From the NCBI GenBank assembly GCA_903952205.1, contig CAJBEZ010000033.1, positions 62,001-126,000 on the forward strand: a stretch of DNA of 64,000 nucleotides. Reading direction: 5' to 3'. A program made the translations under genes and the position numbers. The notes under the pieces are model-generated. The model made no database searches. It had not been told where the DNA came from and saw only the letters and a list, made by a program, of their open reading frames with translations. Positions 14,563 to 23,237 of the stretch are shown piece by piece; position 1 is the first letter of the stretch, and each line of letters opens with the position of its first letter. This DNA is from an uncultured Desulfomonile sp. (GTDB lineage Bacteria; Desulfobacterota; Desulfomonilia; Desulfomonilales; Desulfomonilaceae).

Positions 14563-17199
14563 ATGAACAAGCGAGCCATATTCACTATCGTCTCCTGCAA
14601 CTATTTTCATTACGCTAAGACACTCATGCATTCTGTGAGGCTGGTCGATTCATCATCCGACCTCTATGTAATAATCGTCGATGATGGCTATGATCCGGCC
14701 CTTTATGCCTCAAAGACTTTTCACGTCACAAATTTCCTCAACATTCCAATTCCTGACAGAAAAAAAATGTGTTTCCAATATGATATACTGGAACTGAATA
14801 CCGCTGTTAAGCCATTTGTATTTAAACACCTGTTCGCCAACGGTTACGAAAAGGTTATCTATCTCGACCCAGATATATTTGTCTTTCACACTTTGGATCG
14901 AGTTTTTGACCTGCTCCACCTGCATGACGCGGTAGTTACTCCGCATCTCACCGAACCTCTCAAAGACAAACGCAAGCCCTGCGATTTGGACATACTGCGA
15001 TCCGGTGTCTACAATCTAGGATTTCTTGCTCTAAAATCCACTAAGCAAGTTCGGAGCTTTATTGCATGGTGGGCCGATAAGCTTGCTGATCATTGCAGAG
15101 TTGCAATTGCCGACGGAATATTTGTCGATCAAAAATGGTGCGATTTTCTACCTTCCTTTGTGGAAAAAGTGTTGGTTGACCATAATCCGGGAATGAACGT
15201 GGCTTACTGGAACCTCAAACACAGGCAGATAACTCATGAACATGGGTCCTGCAAGATCGGAGATTGTCCTCTGATTTTTTTCCACTTTAGTGGACTCGAC
15301 GTAAACGGCTTTTCGTTGCTTTCCCGGCACGAGGATCGTTTTGAATCACATGGGTTGCCCAATGTCGTCCAGAACCTGAAAAGGAATTATCTCGAAAAGC
15401 TCCATGAAAATGGCGCCGGGTTATATTCCATTCAACCATACCATTTTGACCATTTTGCCGACTCCAACATCAGGATTCCCAAAGCAGTGAGAGATTTGTA
15501 CAGGCAGAACACCGACATTCGCTCTGTGTTTGGTTCGGACCCTTTTGACATGTCCAGGGATCCAGGGTTCATGCGAACCTATAATCGACGTGTTTACGGT
15601 TCAAAAAGTCCGGTAACGCTAATTTGTGAATCGATATATTATTCCAAACCGGACCTACAAGCCCATTTCCCCAAACCTTCGGCAAATGGGGGTTGCGAAT
15701 TATGTCATTGGTTTGTGAAAAATGCCCGACGGGAATACGGCCTCGACGATGTCTTCATCTTTCAAATCAGCGAGGATCTCAAGAATACCATGGCTCCAAA
15801 GACTTGTCTGAGAGATCTCCCTAACCTTTTCAAAAGCAGAGTCTTAATTATGGCCGCTCAGTTCATCAGGCAGCGCCACAGACCGATGGACCGCCATGAA
15901 ACATCCACAATACGGTGCTACAGTCGAATTTTTCTCGAAATGATTTCCGGTAATGCCAAAGCATTCGCGAAAAGAATTTTGGGCCTTGAGCGATGTCATA
16001 CAATTAGACAATCCATTGATAAGAAGCTGGCCCAATCGTTCAAGGTTGTTAAACATCACCAAGAAGTGCCCTGTCTAAAGAAAGGACGCAAAAATCGTGG
16101 TCTGAATATTATTGGCTATCTTAAAGCGGAATCCGGCGTCGGCGAATCAGTCAGATCAACAATCCGCTCCGCCAACGCTGTTGGGATCCCCGTCAGCGCG
16201 ATCAACTTTACCCTGGGATGCCATTCGCGCATGCAGGACGTGCCCGGCAACCCCGCTGATGGAGCATCAAATTATTTGGTGAATCTGGCCCACGTTAATG
16301 CAGACCAGACTCCCGCGCTGATTCGAGGGCTGGGATCAGGCTTCTTTTCAGGTCGTTACAATATTGGCTATTGGGTCTGGGAAACAACTGAATTCCCTTC
16401 TGAGTTTCTAAAATCATTTGAATGCTATGACGAGATTTGGACTGCTTCGGAATTCTGCCGGGACGCTCTGTCTAGAAAGTCGCCCAAGGCTGTCCTCAAG
16501 GTGCCTCATTCAATAAGCCTCAAAACTCAGGGTACCATCTCCAGACCAGAATTGGGCTTGCCGGAAAACTCGTTCCTTTTTTTGACCATGGCCGATTTCC
16601 TTAGCGTGCCTGAAAGGAAAAATCCCCTTGGCGTCATCGATTCTTTCTTTAAAGCCTTTGGGAAGAATCAGGATGATGTCAGGCTAGTCGTTAAAATCAG
16701 CAATTCCTGTTATCGCCCCGACGCAAGACAGGCAATTCTCGACAAGATCCAATACAGTAAAGCTGTAATTTTGATTGACGGTTACATGGACAGGCCGTCA
16801 CTGAATTCGCTGATCGCCGCGACAGATTGCTACGTTTCGCTACACCGATCAGAAGGTTTCGGTTTACCGATCGCAGAAGCCATGAGTCTCGGTAAACCTG
16901 TAATTGCAACAGGCTGGTCAGGCAACATGGACTTCATGGACAAGGAAAATTCTTTTCCCGTCAAATACAAACTCACTGAAATCCCTATGAAAAATGGTCC
17001 TTACGGTAACGCGGGCCGCTGGGCGGAACCTGACTCTGATCATGCGGCTGAAATGATGCGCTATGTAGTGGAAAACAGAGATAAGGCTCAACGAATCGGC
17101 TCCATTGCCGGAAATAAAATGGCCGAGGAATATTCTCCCAAGGCCATTGGCGCAGTCATCAGGGACCGTTTGAACTGGATTGAACAATCCATTAACTGA
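14563..17199 (+). CDS. Two-domain glycosyltransferase (GT8-like N-terminus, GT4 C-terminus)
   Basis: An 878-residue cytosolic protein. Residues 1-300 resemble a GT-A enzyme of the GT8 type: FTIVSCNYFHYAKTLMHSV at the start, and YEKVIYLDPDIFVFHTLDR with the metal-binding DPD at residues 102-104. Residues about 510-878 are a GT-B enzyme of family GT4: GYLKAESGVGESVRSTI, LFLTMADFLSVPERKNP, and the donor-binding HRSEGFGLPIAEAMSLGKPVIAT near residue 765. The middle 300 residues are uncharacterised. The fusion implies two consecutive sugar additions by one polypeptide. The 46-bp gap and strong ribosome site before the next gene suggest co-transcription with the membrane protein downstream. Confidence 0.88.
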   Translation: MNKRAIFTIVSCNYFHYAKTLMHSVRLVDSSSDLYVIIVDDGYDPALYASKTFHVTNFLNIPIPDRKKMCFQYDILELNTAVKPFVFKHLFANGYEKVIYLDPDIFVFHTLDRVFDLLHLHDAVVTPHLTEPLKDKRKPCDLDILRSGVYNLGFLALKSTKQVRSFIAWWADKLADHCRVAIADGIFVDQKWCDFLPSFVEKVLVDHNPGMNVAYWNLKHRQITHEHGSCKIGDCPLIFFHFSGLDVNGFSLLSRHEDRFESHGLPNVVQNLKRNYLEKLHENGAGLYSIQPYHFDHFADSNIRIPKAVRDLYRQNTDIRSVFGSDPFDMSRDPGFMRTYNRRVYGSKSPVTLICESIYYSKPDLQAHFPKPSANGGCELCHWFVKNARREYGLDDVFIFQISEDLKNTMAPKTCLRDLPNLFKSRVLIMAAQFIRQRHRPMDRHETSTIRCYSRIFLEMISGNAKAFAKRILGLERCHTIRQSIDKKLAQSFKVVKHHQEVPCLKKGRKNRGLNIIGYLKAESGVGESVRSTIRSANAVGIPVSAINFTLGCHSRMQDVPGNPADGASNYLVNLAHVNADQTPALIRGLGSGFFSGRYNIGYWVWETTEFPSEFLKSFECYDEIWTASEFCRDALSRKSPKAVLKVPHSISLKTQGTISRPELGLPENSFLFLTMADFLSVPERKNPLGVIDSFFKAFGKNQDDVRLVVKISNSCYRPDARQAILDKIQYSKAVILIDGYMDRPSLNSLIAATDCYVSLHRSEGFGLPIAEAMSLGKPVIATGWSGNMDFMDKENSFPVKYKLTEIPMKNGPYGNAGRWAEPDSDHAAEMMRYVVENRDKAQRIGSIAGNKMAEEYSPKAIGAVIRDRLNWIEQSIN

Positions 17200-17245
17200 A
17201 CGAGCGCTTTTCTTCAAAGAGTTAATTTGTCTACAGGGGGGGAGA

Positions 17246-19366
17246 ATGTGCTCGAAGTCGCTCAGGGCAACGATGAAAACCACGGCCTACTCGTTGCTTC
17301 TGAGCGCCATTCTCATTTCGGATCTCGCAATATACGGGCATGCCCTCAGCTTCAGCGGCATTGTTTTTCTGACGTGGCTCCCGTTTTCATGTGTTACTTG
17401 GGGGTTAATCTATTTTAGATCATTCTCACTGTCAGAACGCGATCTGACAACTGTGGAGTCATGCCTGATCACCGGTTTCTCGTTGTCAAGTCTGGCGATC
17501 CTTGTTCCGGTATTCTTGTCGCCGAGTTTCGTTTTTACCTTCGTGTTAATTGCGTCTTGGAACATAGCGCCTTTGTGTTTTTTGATACTGCGCCCAGACG
17601 CGCTCAGGATTATAAACTTACAGTGGTCCAACCTGTGGGTAATGTTAACCGTTGGCCTGGCAATGTCCCTGTGGTGTCAAACGGGTATCATCCAGAAAAT
17701 TCAAGGCGTCGATCAAATCACATTCCTGCCGTGGTCAGACCATTTTGTTCACGCTTCTATAATTCAACGTCTTTACGAGTGTCAGAAACTGGGAATTCCC
17801 CAGGAATTCGGACTAATATGCGGAATTTCAGCTCCACTTTACCATTATGGCTCATACATGATGTCTGTTGTCTTAAGGTCTGTAGACGCGATCCCGGCCA
17901 TCAATATTTCAACGGCATTCTGGCTGCCGATAGGGGCGATACTGTCGGGACTGGCGGCATTTGCCTTGGGAAACAGCTTATGGGGGAAAAACGAGGGGAT
18001 AGCGGCATGCGTAGCGGTTACTCTAATGCCGGATCCGTATATGTACGGCTGTGGCCTCGGATATTTCAGTTACCATTTCCTTGGCCAGACGGGGGCCGCT
18101 CTCTATTACGCTGAGGCCATTGTGGCAATCGGCCTTACCGTGATTGCTACCGCCATGAGATCAGGCGCCAGAAAAGCGCTCATAGCAGGATTCATCCCAA
18201 TCATATCGTCCGTTTTTTTTAAGGCGCATGTTTTTGCTGTCGCATTCCCTGCGGCGTGTCTGTGGACGATCCTGTTTTTTCCATCAATAACGAAAATTGG
18301 GCGCGCGGCGTGGGTGTTGTTAGTCGGAGCTGGTTGTGCAACATCAGTTCTTATCTTATCTCGTCTAGGCTACATAGCGATTGGCGAGCCGTGGGCCCTG
18401 GAATTCTTCCGTGGTATTTTCGCAGGCGCCTCTCCTAATGATCCGTGGATGTATACGCGGCTATTTGCGCTGACTCAAAAAACTATGACAATCTACGATG
18501 ATCTCGTGGTGGGGACTATCCTTTTGTGGTTCACAACATTGGGGCCATTACTCATAATCGGGATAGCCCTGATTTGTTTCTTAAGGTGGAAGAAATCTTT
18601 AAGCTACATCGATTCTCTGCCGTTTTTCTTCCTGGCGGTCTGGACAGCCCTGGTGATCATCCTACCGTCAAATCAATACGGCAATCTTGACGAATTTCAT
18701 CACAGGCCATTCCATGTGGTCTATTACATTTTTGTGATTTGGGTTGCCACCAGGCTCTCTAATTTAATTTTACCGCTCAGTTTCAATAGCTTTCACCAAC
18801 ACCTAGGTTTGCTGGCGCCCATGATTGGGCTGATGTTAATACCCTGGTATTACGGTAAAGACGTTCTGAAAATAGGACCCTGCGCTGAGCGCCATCAGAA
18901 TTTTAAGATAGACAAAGGCATATGGGAAGCGGCAGAGTTCATAAGATCACAGGGAAGACTCGGCGACATCTTCCTTGATTCCCACGAGGATTCATACTTG
19001 AACGTGGTTACAGGGATCAGCGAGCGGCGTCCATTTTTATCCGAACCCTATCATGTTTTTGTATCAAGACATGCTTCAGGTTCAAGCCTAATTCGACATA
19101 GGCAAAAATTGCATGATGAATTAAAGCAATGCGATTCTGTTGAATGTATCAGCAGAATCGCTGAAACTTACAATGTTCGATGGTATTTAACGCATCCGTC
19201 AGACAGTCACACCTGGGAGTTGAACCTCGACATGAAACCGGTGTTTGAATCTCATGGATACCGCGTTTTTGATTTGGATCCGGCTGCTCGAATAAGCTCC
19301 CAATCAGGTTCATTTTTTCCTCAAATAACCACTCGGGTTGGCTGTGAGCATCAATCTTTCCATTGA
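17246..19366 (+). CDS. Large polytopic membrane protein, GT-C/oligosaccharide-handling type
   Basis: A 706-residue protein. I start it at the ATG at 17246, four bases after a GGGGGGGAGA ribosome site; an earlier in-frame start would overlap the upstream gene. It has many hydrophobic helices through residue ~545 and a soluble C-terminal part with EAAEFIRSQGRLGDIFLDSH and YNVRWYLTHPSD. An early loop has LPWSDHFVHASIIQRL and SAPLYHYGSYMMS. This resembles the uncharacterised membrane proteins of polysaccharide loci that look like GT-C transferases, and the protein at 36871-39120 has a similar plan. The last 57 bp overlap the 3' end of the convergent methyltransferase gene. Confidence 0.72.
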   Translation: MCSKSLRATMKTTAYSLLLSAILISDLAIYGHALSFSGIVFLTWLPFSCVTWGLIYFRSFSLSERDLTTVESCLITGFSLSSLAILVPVFLSPSFVFTFVLIASWNIAPLCFLILRPDALRIINLQWSNLWVMLTVGLAMSLWCQTGIIQKIQGVDQITFLPWSDHFVHASIIQRLYECQKLGIPQEFGLICGISAPLYHYGSYMMSVVLRSVDAIPAINISTAFWLPIGAILSGLAAFALGNSLWGKNEGIAACVAVTLMPDPYMYGCGLGYFSYHFLGQTGAALYYAEAIVAIGLTVIATAMRSGARKALIAGFIPIISSVFFKAHVFAVAFPAACLWTILFFPSITKIGRAAWVLLVGAGCATSVLILSRLGYIAIGEPWALEFFRGIFAGASPNDPWMYTRLFALTQKTMTIYDDLVVGTILLWFTTLGPLLIIGIALICFLRWKKSLSYIDSLPFFFLAVWTALVIILPSNQYGNLDEFHHRPFHVVYYIFVIWVATRLSNLILPLSFNSFHQHLGLLAPMIGLMLIPWYYGKDVLKIGPCAERHQNFKIDKGIWEAAEFIRSQGRLGDIFLDSHEDSYLNVVTGISERRPFLSEPYHVFVSRHASGSSLIRHRQKLHDELKQCDSVECISRIAETYNVRWYLTHPSDSHTWELNLDMKPVFESHGYRVFDLDPAARISSQSGSFFPQITTRVGCEHQSFH

Positions 19367-19951
19367 TGTGTCCACAACGAACTCATCGTTATTGGCCAGA
19401 AAATCCCGCACCGCCTCCATCGGCCCCGGCCCAAAGTCCGGAAATACCGGATGACCATTGATGTTGGTGTCTTCCACGATCATGTAGCTTCCTGATGTAA
19501 CCAGATCTTTCAAACAGGTCATCTCCGCCAGAACGTGTTCCCTTGAGTGATCCGAATCCAAAATAACCATCACTGTGCCAAGATTCGCCGATTCTTCTTC
19601 GAGCTTGAGCAGCACAATATCATCGGTAGAAGAACCCTTGATGTATTTAAGCCTTGGATGACGCGGCCGTGGGTTCTGCGCATCAGGACAGTCACTTATA
19701 TCCACGGAAATAACCCGGCCATGATTCATGGTTCCCAGGATCGTGGCCAGGAACAAAGCGGACCCACCATAAAGCGTGCCTGTTTCAATAATCAGGTCAG
19801 GCCTGAGCTCATAGATCAGTTCCTGATAGATCCAGAGATCCGTAGGAAACTTCTGGACAGGAGTCCCCAGCCAATGCGTGCTTCTCCAGGTGTTTTGATC
19901 GTTGTTGTAATAGACCCTGTTAAATTCAGAGATCAGATCATGGTGTGTCAT
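19310..19951 (-). CDS. CmcI-like SAM-dependent methyltransferase (cephalosporin hydroxylase family)
   Basis: A 213-residue protein of the CmcI/rhamnosyl O-methyltransferase family (often annotated cephalosporin hydroxylase). Evidence includes WIYQELIYELRPDLIIETG, TLYGGSALFLATIL (the SAM-binding loop), GRVISVDISDCP, VMVILDSDHSREHVLAE (metal- and catalysis-linked Asp-His segment) and YMIVEDTNINGHP with GPGPMEAVRDFL. Such enzymes methylate sugar hydroxyls in glycans and glycolipids. It is convergent with the membrane protein gene (57-bp coding overlap) and divergent from wzm, with an AT-rich 188-bp intergenic region upstream that must hold its promoter. Confidence 0.85.
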   Translation of the reverse strand: MTHHDLISEFNRVYYNNDQNTWRSTHWLGTPVQKFPTDLWIYQELIYELRPDLIIETGTLYGGSALFLATILGTMNHGRVISVDISDCPDAQNPRPRHPRLKYIKGSSTDDIVLLKLEEESANLGTVMVILDSDHSREHVLAEMTCLKDLVTSGSYMIVEDTNINGHPVFPDFGPGPMEAVRDFLANNDEFVVDTSMERLMLTANPSGYLRKK

Positions 19952-20050
19952 CGATTCCCCCCGCTTGCTTCAAATTTGGGTTGAAGCTAAATTAATTAAC
20001 TAAAACAATTACCTCAATAATTTTATTAAATCAAATTATTTTTTATTCCT

Positions 20051-20079
20051 TTGACTCTCTGATCGAAATGGACTAAAGA
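20051..20079 (+). promoter_or_regulatory. Candidate sigma-70 promoter for wzm-wzt
   Basis: TTGACT at 20051-20056 and TAAAGA at 20074-20079 are separated by 17 bases, in an otherwise AT-rich region 60 bp upstream of the wzm start. The -35 matches five of six consensus bases; the -10 is poor. Confidence 0.35.
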
Positions 20080-20138
20080 GACATTAGAATCATTCAAGTA
20101 AGTCGGTCTGCGCAATATCAGGGGGGAAGATCAGGAAA

Positions 20139-20894
20139 ATGTGTCGTTTTGGGGGACTACTGATAAATCTGGTCTATAGAGACCTGACAGTTCGTTACAA
20201 ACGTTCGGTAATCGGTTTCATGTGGACATTGCTGAATCCTGTCATCATGACCGCTGTTTATACAATGGTTTTTTCGACCATCTTCAGGTTTCCTACTCAG
20301 GATTTCATAGTCTATTTCCTGTCAGCTTATTTGATTTGGCATTTCTTCGCACAATGCACGGTGGAAGCTTGCAAATGTATATTGAACGCAGGGGCACTGG
20401 TTAAGAAGATATATATTCCGAAAATCGTATTAGTCCTGTCAGTGGTTATCTCTGGAATCATCAATTTTGGATTCGCTTTGATACCTTTGATATTTGTTGT
20501 TCTAATCTTTGGCGGGGGTTTTTCTATTAGTATTTTATTCCTAATCGCTCCCGTCATTTTCGTGGTGGTGTTTACCGTTGGGGTGTCTTTAATACTCGCA
20601 TCTTTGACCGTATTTTTCCTCGATGTCGGAGAATTTTACAATGCTCTTTTAATGCCGTGGATGTTTCTCACGCCGATCATATATCCAATGGATATCATTC
20701 CCAAAGAATACCTTTTTTTGATCAAATTGAATCCGATGTATTATCTCGTAGAGTGTTTCAGGACACCAATTTACCAAGGCACAATTCCAAACATCAGCGT
20801 GATAGCGATCAGCGCATTGGTGGCGATTGCGTCGTTGGTCATTGGTTATATCGTGTTTACCAGGGCGGAAGATGATTTTGTGTACTATGTTTAA
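20139..20894 (+). CDS. wzm: ABC-2 type polysaccharide exporter, permease subunit
   Basis: A 251-residue ABC-2 permease. The N-terminal LVYRDLTVRYKRSVIGFMWT is the typical cytoplasmic start of Wzm/TagG proteins. Six or so hydrophobic helices follow (PVIMTAVYTMVFSTIF, VVISGIINFGFALIPLIF, IAPVIFVVVFTVGVSLIL), then FLTPIIYPMDIIPKEYLF and the conserved tail NPMYYLVECFRTPIYQ and RAEDDFVYYV. With Wzt it moves undecaprenyl-linked glycan across the inner membrane. The stop codon abuts the ATG of wzt. Pieces of closely related copies are scattered at 22.4-27.2 kb. Confidence 0.95.
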   Translation: MCRFGGLLINLVYRDLTVRYKRSVIGFMWTLLNPVIMTAVYTMVFSTIFRFPTQDFIVYFLSAYLIWHFFAQCTVEACKCILNAGALVKKIYIPKIVLVLSVVISGIINFGFALIPLIFVVLIFGGGFSISILFLIAPVIFVVVFTVGVSLILASLTVFFLDVGEFYNALLMPWMFLTPIIYPMDIIPKEYLFLIKLNPMYYLVECFRTPIYQGTIPNISVIAISALVAIASLVIGYIVFTRAEDDFVYYV

Positions 20895-21644
20895 ATGAAT
20901 ATGCAGGCAATCAAAATCTCAGGCGTATCCGTCAAATACAGGTTACCGAAGCAGGCGATACGATCTGTCAAGGAGTACGTCGTCTATCGGCTCAAAGGCG
21001 GGCGTTATGATTACCACGAGTTTTGGGCCCTCAAACGTGTATACATAGAGTCGGCCCGTGGCAAGGTGATCGGTATAATTGGCCGTAATGGCGCGGGCAA
21101 GAGCACCCTGCTCAAGGTGCTCGCCGGCGTAATCAAACCGATTGAAGGCAAGGTTGAGATCAACGGCCGGATAGCCCCGCTAATAGAACTTGGAGCGGGC
21201 TTTGATCCTGAACTGACCGGTCGAGAGAACACTTACCTTAATGGCACGATACTTGGCTGCACAAACAGGGAAATGTCCCAAAAGATGGATCAGATAGTAG
21301 CCTTTTCAGAGCTGAATGAGTTCATCGACGCGCCATTGCGTACGTATTCGTCGGGAATGGTCGCTCGGCTAGGGTTCGCCATCGCCACGGATATTGACCC
21401 GGACATTTTGATTGTGGATGAGATTCTTGGTGTAGGAGACGCTGGTTTCCAGGCCAAGTGCGCCAAAAGAGTAGAAGGGTTCAGGGAAAAAGGGGTTACC
21501 ATCCTACTCGTCACTCATGACCTCGGGCAGGTAGGAAAAATGTGCGATTACGTCCATTGGCTGGAACAGGGAACGGTGCGCGCCCACGGTAAACCATCAG
21601 AAGTTGTGGCGCAGTACAGGAAATTCATGGCGGAACGGGCGTAG
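20895..21644 (+). CDS. wzt: ABC-2 type polysaccharide exporter, ATP-binding subunit
   Basis: A 249-residue ABC ATPase. Walker A is GRNGAGKST (residues 63-71), the Q-loop region is ELGAGFDPELTGREN, the signature is YSSGMVARLGFA, Walker B is DILIVDEILGVGD and the switch His is in LLVTHDLG. The N-terminal extension SVKYRLPKQAIRSVKEY is typical of Wzt/TagH. It lacks the C-terminal carbohydrate-binding domain of Wzt proteins that recognise a capped chain end (such as E. coli O8/O9a), so export is probably not coupled to a terminal modification. It begins directly after the wzm stop and ends inside a terminator. Confidence 0.95.
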   Translation: MNMQAIKISGVSVKYRLPKQAIRSVKEYVVYRLKGGRYDYHEFWALKRVYIESARGKVIGIIGRNGAGKSTLLKVLAGVIKPIEGKVEINGRIAPLIELGAGFDPELTGRENTYLNGTILGCTNREMSQKMDQIVAFSELNEFIDAPLRTYSSGMVARLGFAIATDIDPDILIVDEILGVGDAGFQAKCAKRVEGFREKGVTILLVTHDLGQVGKMCDYVHWLEQGTVRAHGKPSEVVAQYRKFMAERA

Positions 21645-21668
21645 ACCGCGTGTCTACTCTCTTTTTTT
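21643..21668 (+). terminator. Rho-independent terminator of wzm-wzt
   Basis: GTAGAC, a five-base CGCGT loop and GTCTAC form a six-pair stem starting within the wzt stop codon and are followed by TCTC and seven T residues. A closely similar hairpin occurs in reverse at 23531-23562. Confidence 0.85.
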
Positions 21669-21830
21669 AATCAAAGATCTGAACGCTCGGCGCTGCAAGG
21701 TTCCCATGTAATCGGATTCAAGTTGGCGCAAAACACAAATTCTCTCTCAAGTTTGTCCAACTGACTGTATTCCGAGTTGATGGATTGTTTTCAAATCTAT
21801 TGGAACCAAATATCTCATTTGATGACATAA

Positions 21831-21851
21831 TAACTTACGTTCGCTAAGTTA
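21831..21851. repeat. Inverted repeat upstream of the DUF4160/DUF2442 pair
   Basis: TAACTTA/TAAGTTA arms separated by seven bases, about 50 bp upstream of the DUF4160 start. It could be an operator for this small module. The rest of the 235-bp gap after the wzt terminator shows nothing I can name. Confidence 0.35.
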
Positions 21852-21902
21852 GATTTAGAAAGGCAATTTTCCTCTCCCATTGCCGAAGGTGACAACGTTC
21901 TC

Positions 21903-22169
21903 ATGCCAATAATCTCTTATTTTTTCGGAATAATAATCAAAATGTACTTTGATGACCATTATCCACCGCACTTTGACGCGGAATATCAAGGGACAGAAGG
22001 AGTTTTTTCTGTTGTCGATGGGACAATGCTTCAAGGGGACCTCCCTCGAAAGGCTGTTGTAATTGTTAGTGACTGGACAACAGACCACAAATTGGAGCTT
22101 TTGGAAAACTGGAACCTCGCAAAAACCCATAGACCACTAAAGAAGATACAGGGTGCGGATAATGATTAA
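21903..22169 (+). CDS. DUF4160 domain protein (toxin-antitoxin-like pair)
   Basis: An 88-residue protein starting MPIISYFFGIIIKMYFDDHYPPHF. The segment ISYFFGIIIKMYFDDHYPPHFDAE followed by LPRKAVVIVSDWTTDH is the DUF4160 signature (family of about 80-90 residues). DUF4160 genes are regularly paired with DUF2442 genes, as here, in what is thought to be a toxin-antitoxin-like module, but the activity is not established. Its stop overlaps the start of the next gene by eight bases (ATGATTAA). A possible operator palindrome lies upstream. Confidence 0.8.
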   Translation: MPIISYFFGIIIKMYFDDHYPPHFDAEYQGTEGVFSVVDGTMLQGDLPRKAVVIVSDWTTDHKLELLENWNLAKTHRPLKKIQGADND

Positions 22170-22404
22170 GATCAAGCGAGTACGAGCGCTAGATAATCAT
22201 CTGCTCGAATGCCTATTTGAAAACAATGAGATTGTCATTTATGACATGGCCTATGTGTTGGAACAAAATTCTCCAATGCTTGATCCCTTAAAAAACGAGT
22301 CTTTTTTTCGAGAGGTATTCCTTGAATCCGGGGCTCCGGTTTGGAAAAATGGCTATGATTTGTGTCCTGGCGCAATCTGGACAAAAACTCGCGATGAACG
22401 CTGA
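22162..22404 (+). CDS. DUF2442 domain protein, partner of DUF4160
   Basis: An 80-residue protein from the ATG at 22162, which overlaps the end of the DUF4160 gene; a GGGTG lies just upstream. An in-frame GTG nine bases earlier is possible. IKRVRALDNHLLECLFENNE, VYDMAYVLEQ-like and PVWKNGYDLCPGAIW match DUF2442, a small protein family frequently encoded beside DUF4160 or helix-turn-helix genes. The overlap implies coupled translation. A broken wzm copy on the other strand begins 29 bp downstream. Confidence 0.8.
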   Translation: MIKIKRVRALDNHLLECLFENNEIVIYDMAYVLEQNSPMLDPLKNESFFREVFLESGAPVWKNGYDLCPGAIWTKTRDER

Positions 22405-22432
22405 TGAAAGAAAGATCATTTAGGGCACACAT

Positions 22433-22588
22433 CGCCGAGAAAAAATAGATGATAAAATCTTTGGTCCCGAACCTGAATATCGTCGAAAAAACAACAGCGC
22501 ACACAGCGGTCATAATGACAGGATTCATCATAGTCCACAGGAATCCGATCATGGATCACTTGTAACGAACCGTACGTCTCCAAGTGTC
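22433..22588 (-). pseudogene. Remnant of a second wzm, N-terminal part with a nonsense codon
   Basis: On the minus strand the sequence reads TWRRTVRYK, a TGA stop, then SMIGFLWTMMNPVIMTAV and FSTIFRFGTKDFIIYFFSA. The intact wzm reads TVRYKRSVIGFMWTLLNPVIM and FSTIFRFPTQDFIVYFLSA in the same places. The Arg codon after RYK is replaced by TGA, and homology ends after FFSA, so about three quarters of the gene is missing. An ATG after the stop gives an open frame, but its C-terminal half has no similarity, so I do not treat it as a gene. Confidence 0.88.
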
Positions 22589-22666
22589 ACGCAATATACC
22601 AAAGATAAGGGAAGCGGTCTTTCTTTTACGTATGACTTGCAGGCGGGATAGATTTCCAGATCAAAT

Positions 22667-22891
22667 TCAAGATGCCTTTTTAAGTCGCTCTGCTATCCAA
22701 AGTTTAATAATAGATTGTCGTGGCACACCCAAACGCCTTGCTTCCTTATCCAGTAACTGGATCATCCACAAAGGGAAATCTACATTTACCCTTTTTTGTT
22801 TTTGCGCTGGCCTCCTCGCTATAGAGGTCTCAATATATTGAGAAATATCTACGCCTTCATCGAATTTATTGTCAAATTCATGAGCTTTCAT
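22667..22891 (-). CDS. CopG/BrnA-like ribbon-helix-helix antitoxin
   Basis: A 74-residue acidic-then-basic protein. The C-terminal half KRVNVDFPLWMIQLLDKEA and RRLGVPRQSIIKLWIAERL is a ribbon-helix-helix DNA-binding domain; the N-terminal HEFDNKFDEGVDISQYI is the usual toxin-contacting part. It overlaps the upstream BrnT toxin gene by 14 bp, giving toxin-first order as in brnTA. It should neutralise BrnT and repress the promoter at 23142-23178. Confidence 0.82.
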   Translation of the reverse strand: MKAHEFDNKFDEGVDISQYIETSIARRPAQKQKRVNVDFPLWMIQLLDKEARRLGVPRQSIIKLWIAERLKKAS

Positions 22892-23141
22892 ATATTTCTA
22901 CCTCCTCTTTTCTGGATCGTCGCACCGAAATAATTCTTATCTTTTCAAGCCGATATGTAATAACGCCTGACCAGTGCTTTCCCAAGATGTTACCGATCAC
23001 CAGAAACCTTGGCTCATCAGTTGTTTTGACTGGAATTTCAATTAAATCAGGATCATTCCACAGGGCTTGGCCTTCATGGAAATCGATCCCATGTTTTTCT
23101 TTATTGCTGTTGCTTTTAATGGTATCAAACTCAAACTCCAT
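22878..23141 (-). CDS. brnT: BrnT-family ribonuclease toxin (system 1)
   Basis: An 87-residue protein: EFDTIKSNSNKEKHGIDFHE matches the BrnT opening (W/F-D-x-x-K-x-x-x-N-x-x-KHG), then ALWNDPDLIEIPV, RFLVIGNILGKHWSGVITYR and IRIISVRRSRKEEVEIYE. BrnT is an RNase of the RelE-like fold that cleaves mRNA when its antitoxin is lost. The ATG lies only nine bases after a good -10 element, so the message would have almost no leader. A wzm 3' remnant ends about 95 bp upstream. Confidence 0.88.
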   Translation of the reverse strand: MEFEFDTIKSNSNKEKHGIDFHEGQALWNDPDLIEIPVKTTDEPRFLVIGNILGKHWSGVITYRLEKIRIISVRRSRKEEVEIYESS

Positions 23142-23178
23142 GGTATAATTAATATACCTTAAATATACATGTTGTCAA
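23142..23178 (-). promoter_or_regulatory. Promoter and operator of BrnT system 1
   Basis: On the minus strand TTGACA (23173-23178) and TATATT (23151-23156) are 16 bases apart, and the start codon follows nine bases after the -10. A 17-base palindrome GGTATA-ATTAA-TATACC (23142-23158) covers the -10 to the start codon and is the likely site for antitoxin binding. Confidence 0.7.
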
Positions 23179-23237
23179 CATTCGACTCCCCCAGAAGGAG
23201 CATCTTTTTGCCGGTGGGTGATGAGTTGAATATTCTC

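Noticed and set aside
21855-22130. Minus-strand open frame opposite DUF4160
   Set aside because: The DUF4160/DUF2442 pair on the plus strand explains the sequence.
22235-22552. 105-codon frame starting MIGFLWTMMNPVIMTAV treated as a possible small membrane gene
   Set aside because: Only the first 40 residues match Wzm and an in-frame TGA precedes them; the rest is unrelated sequence antisense to DUF2442, so it is a remnant.
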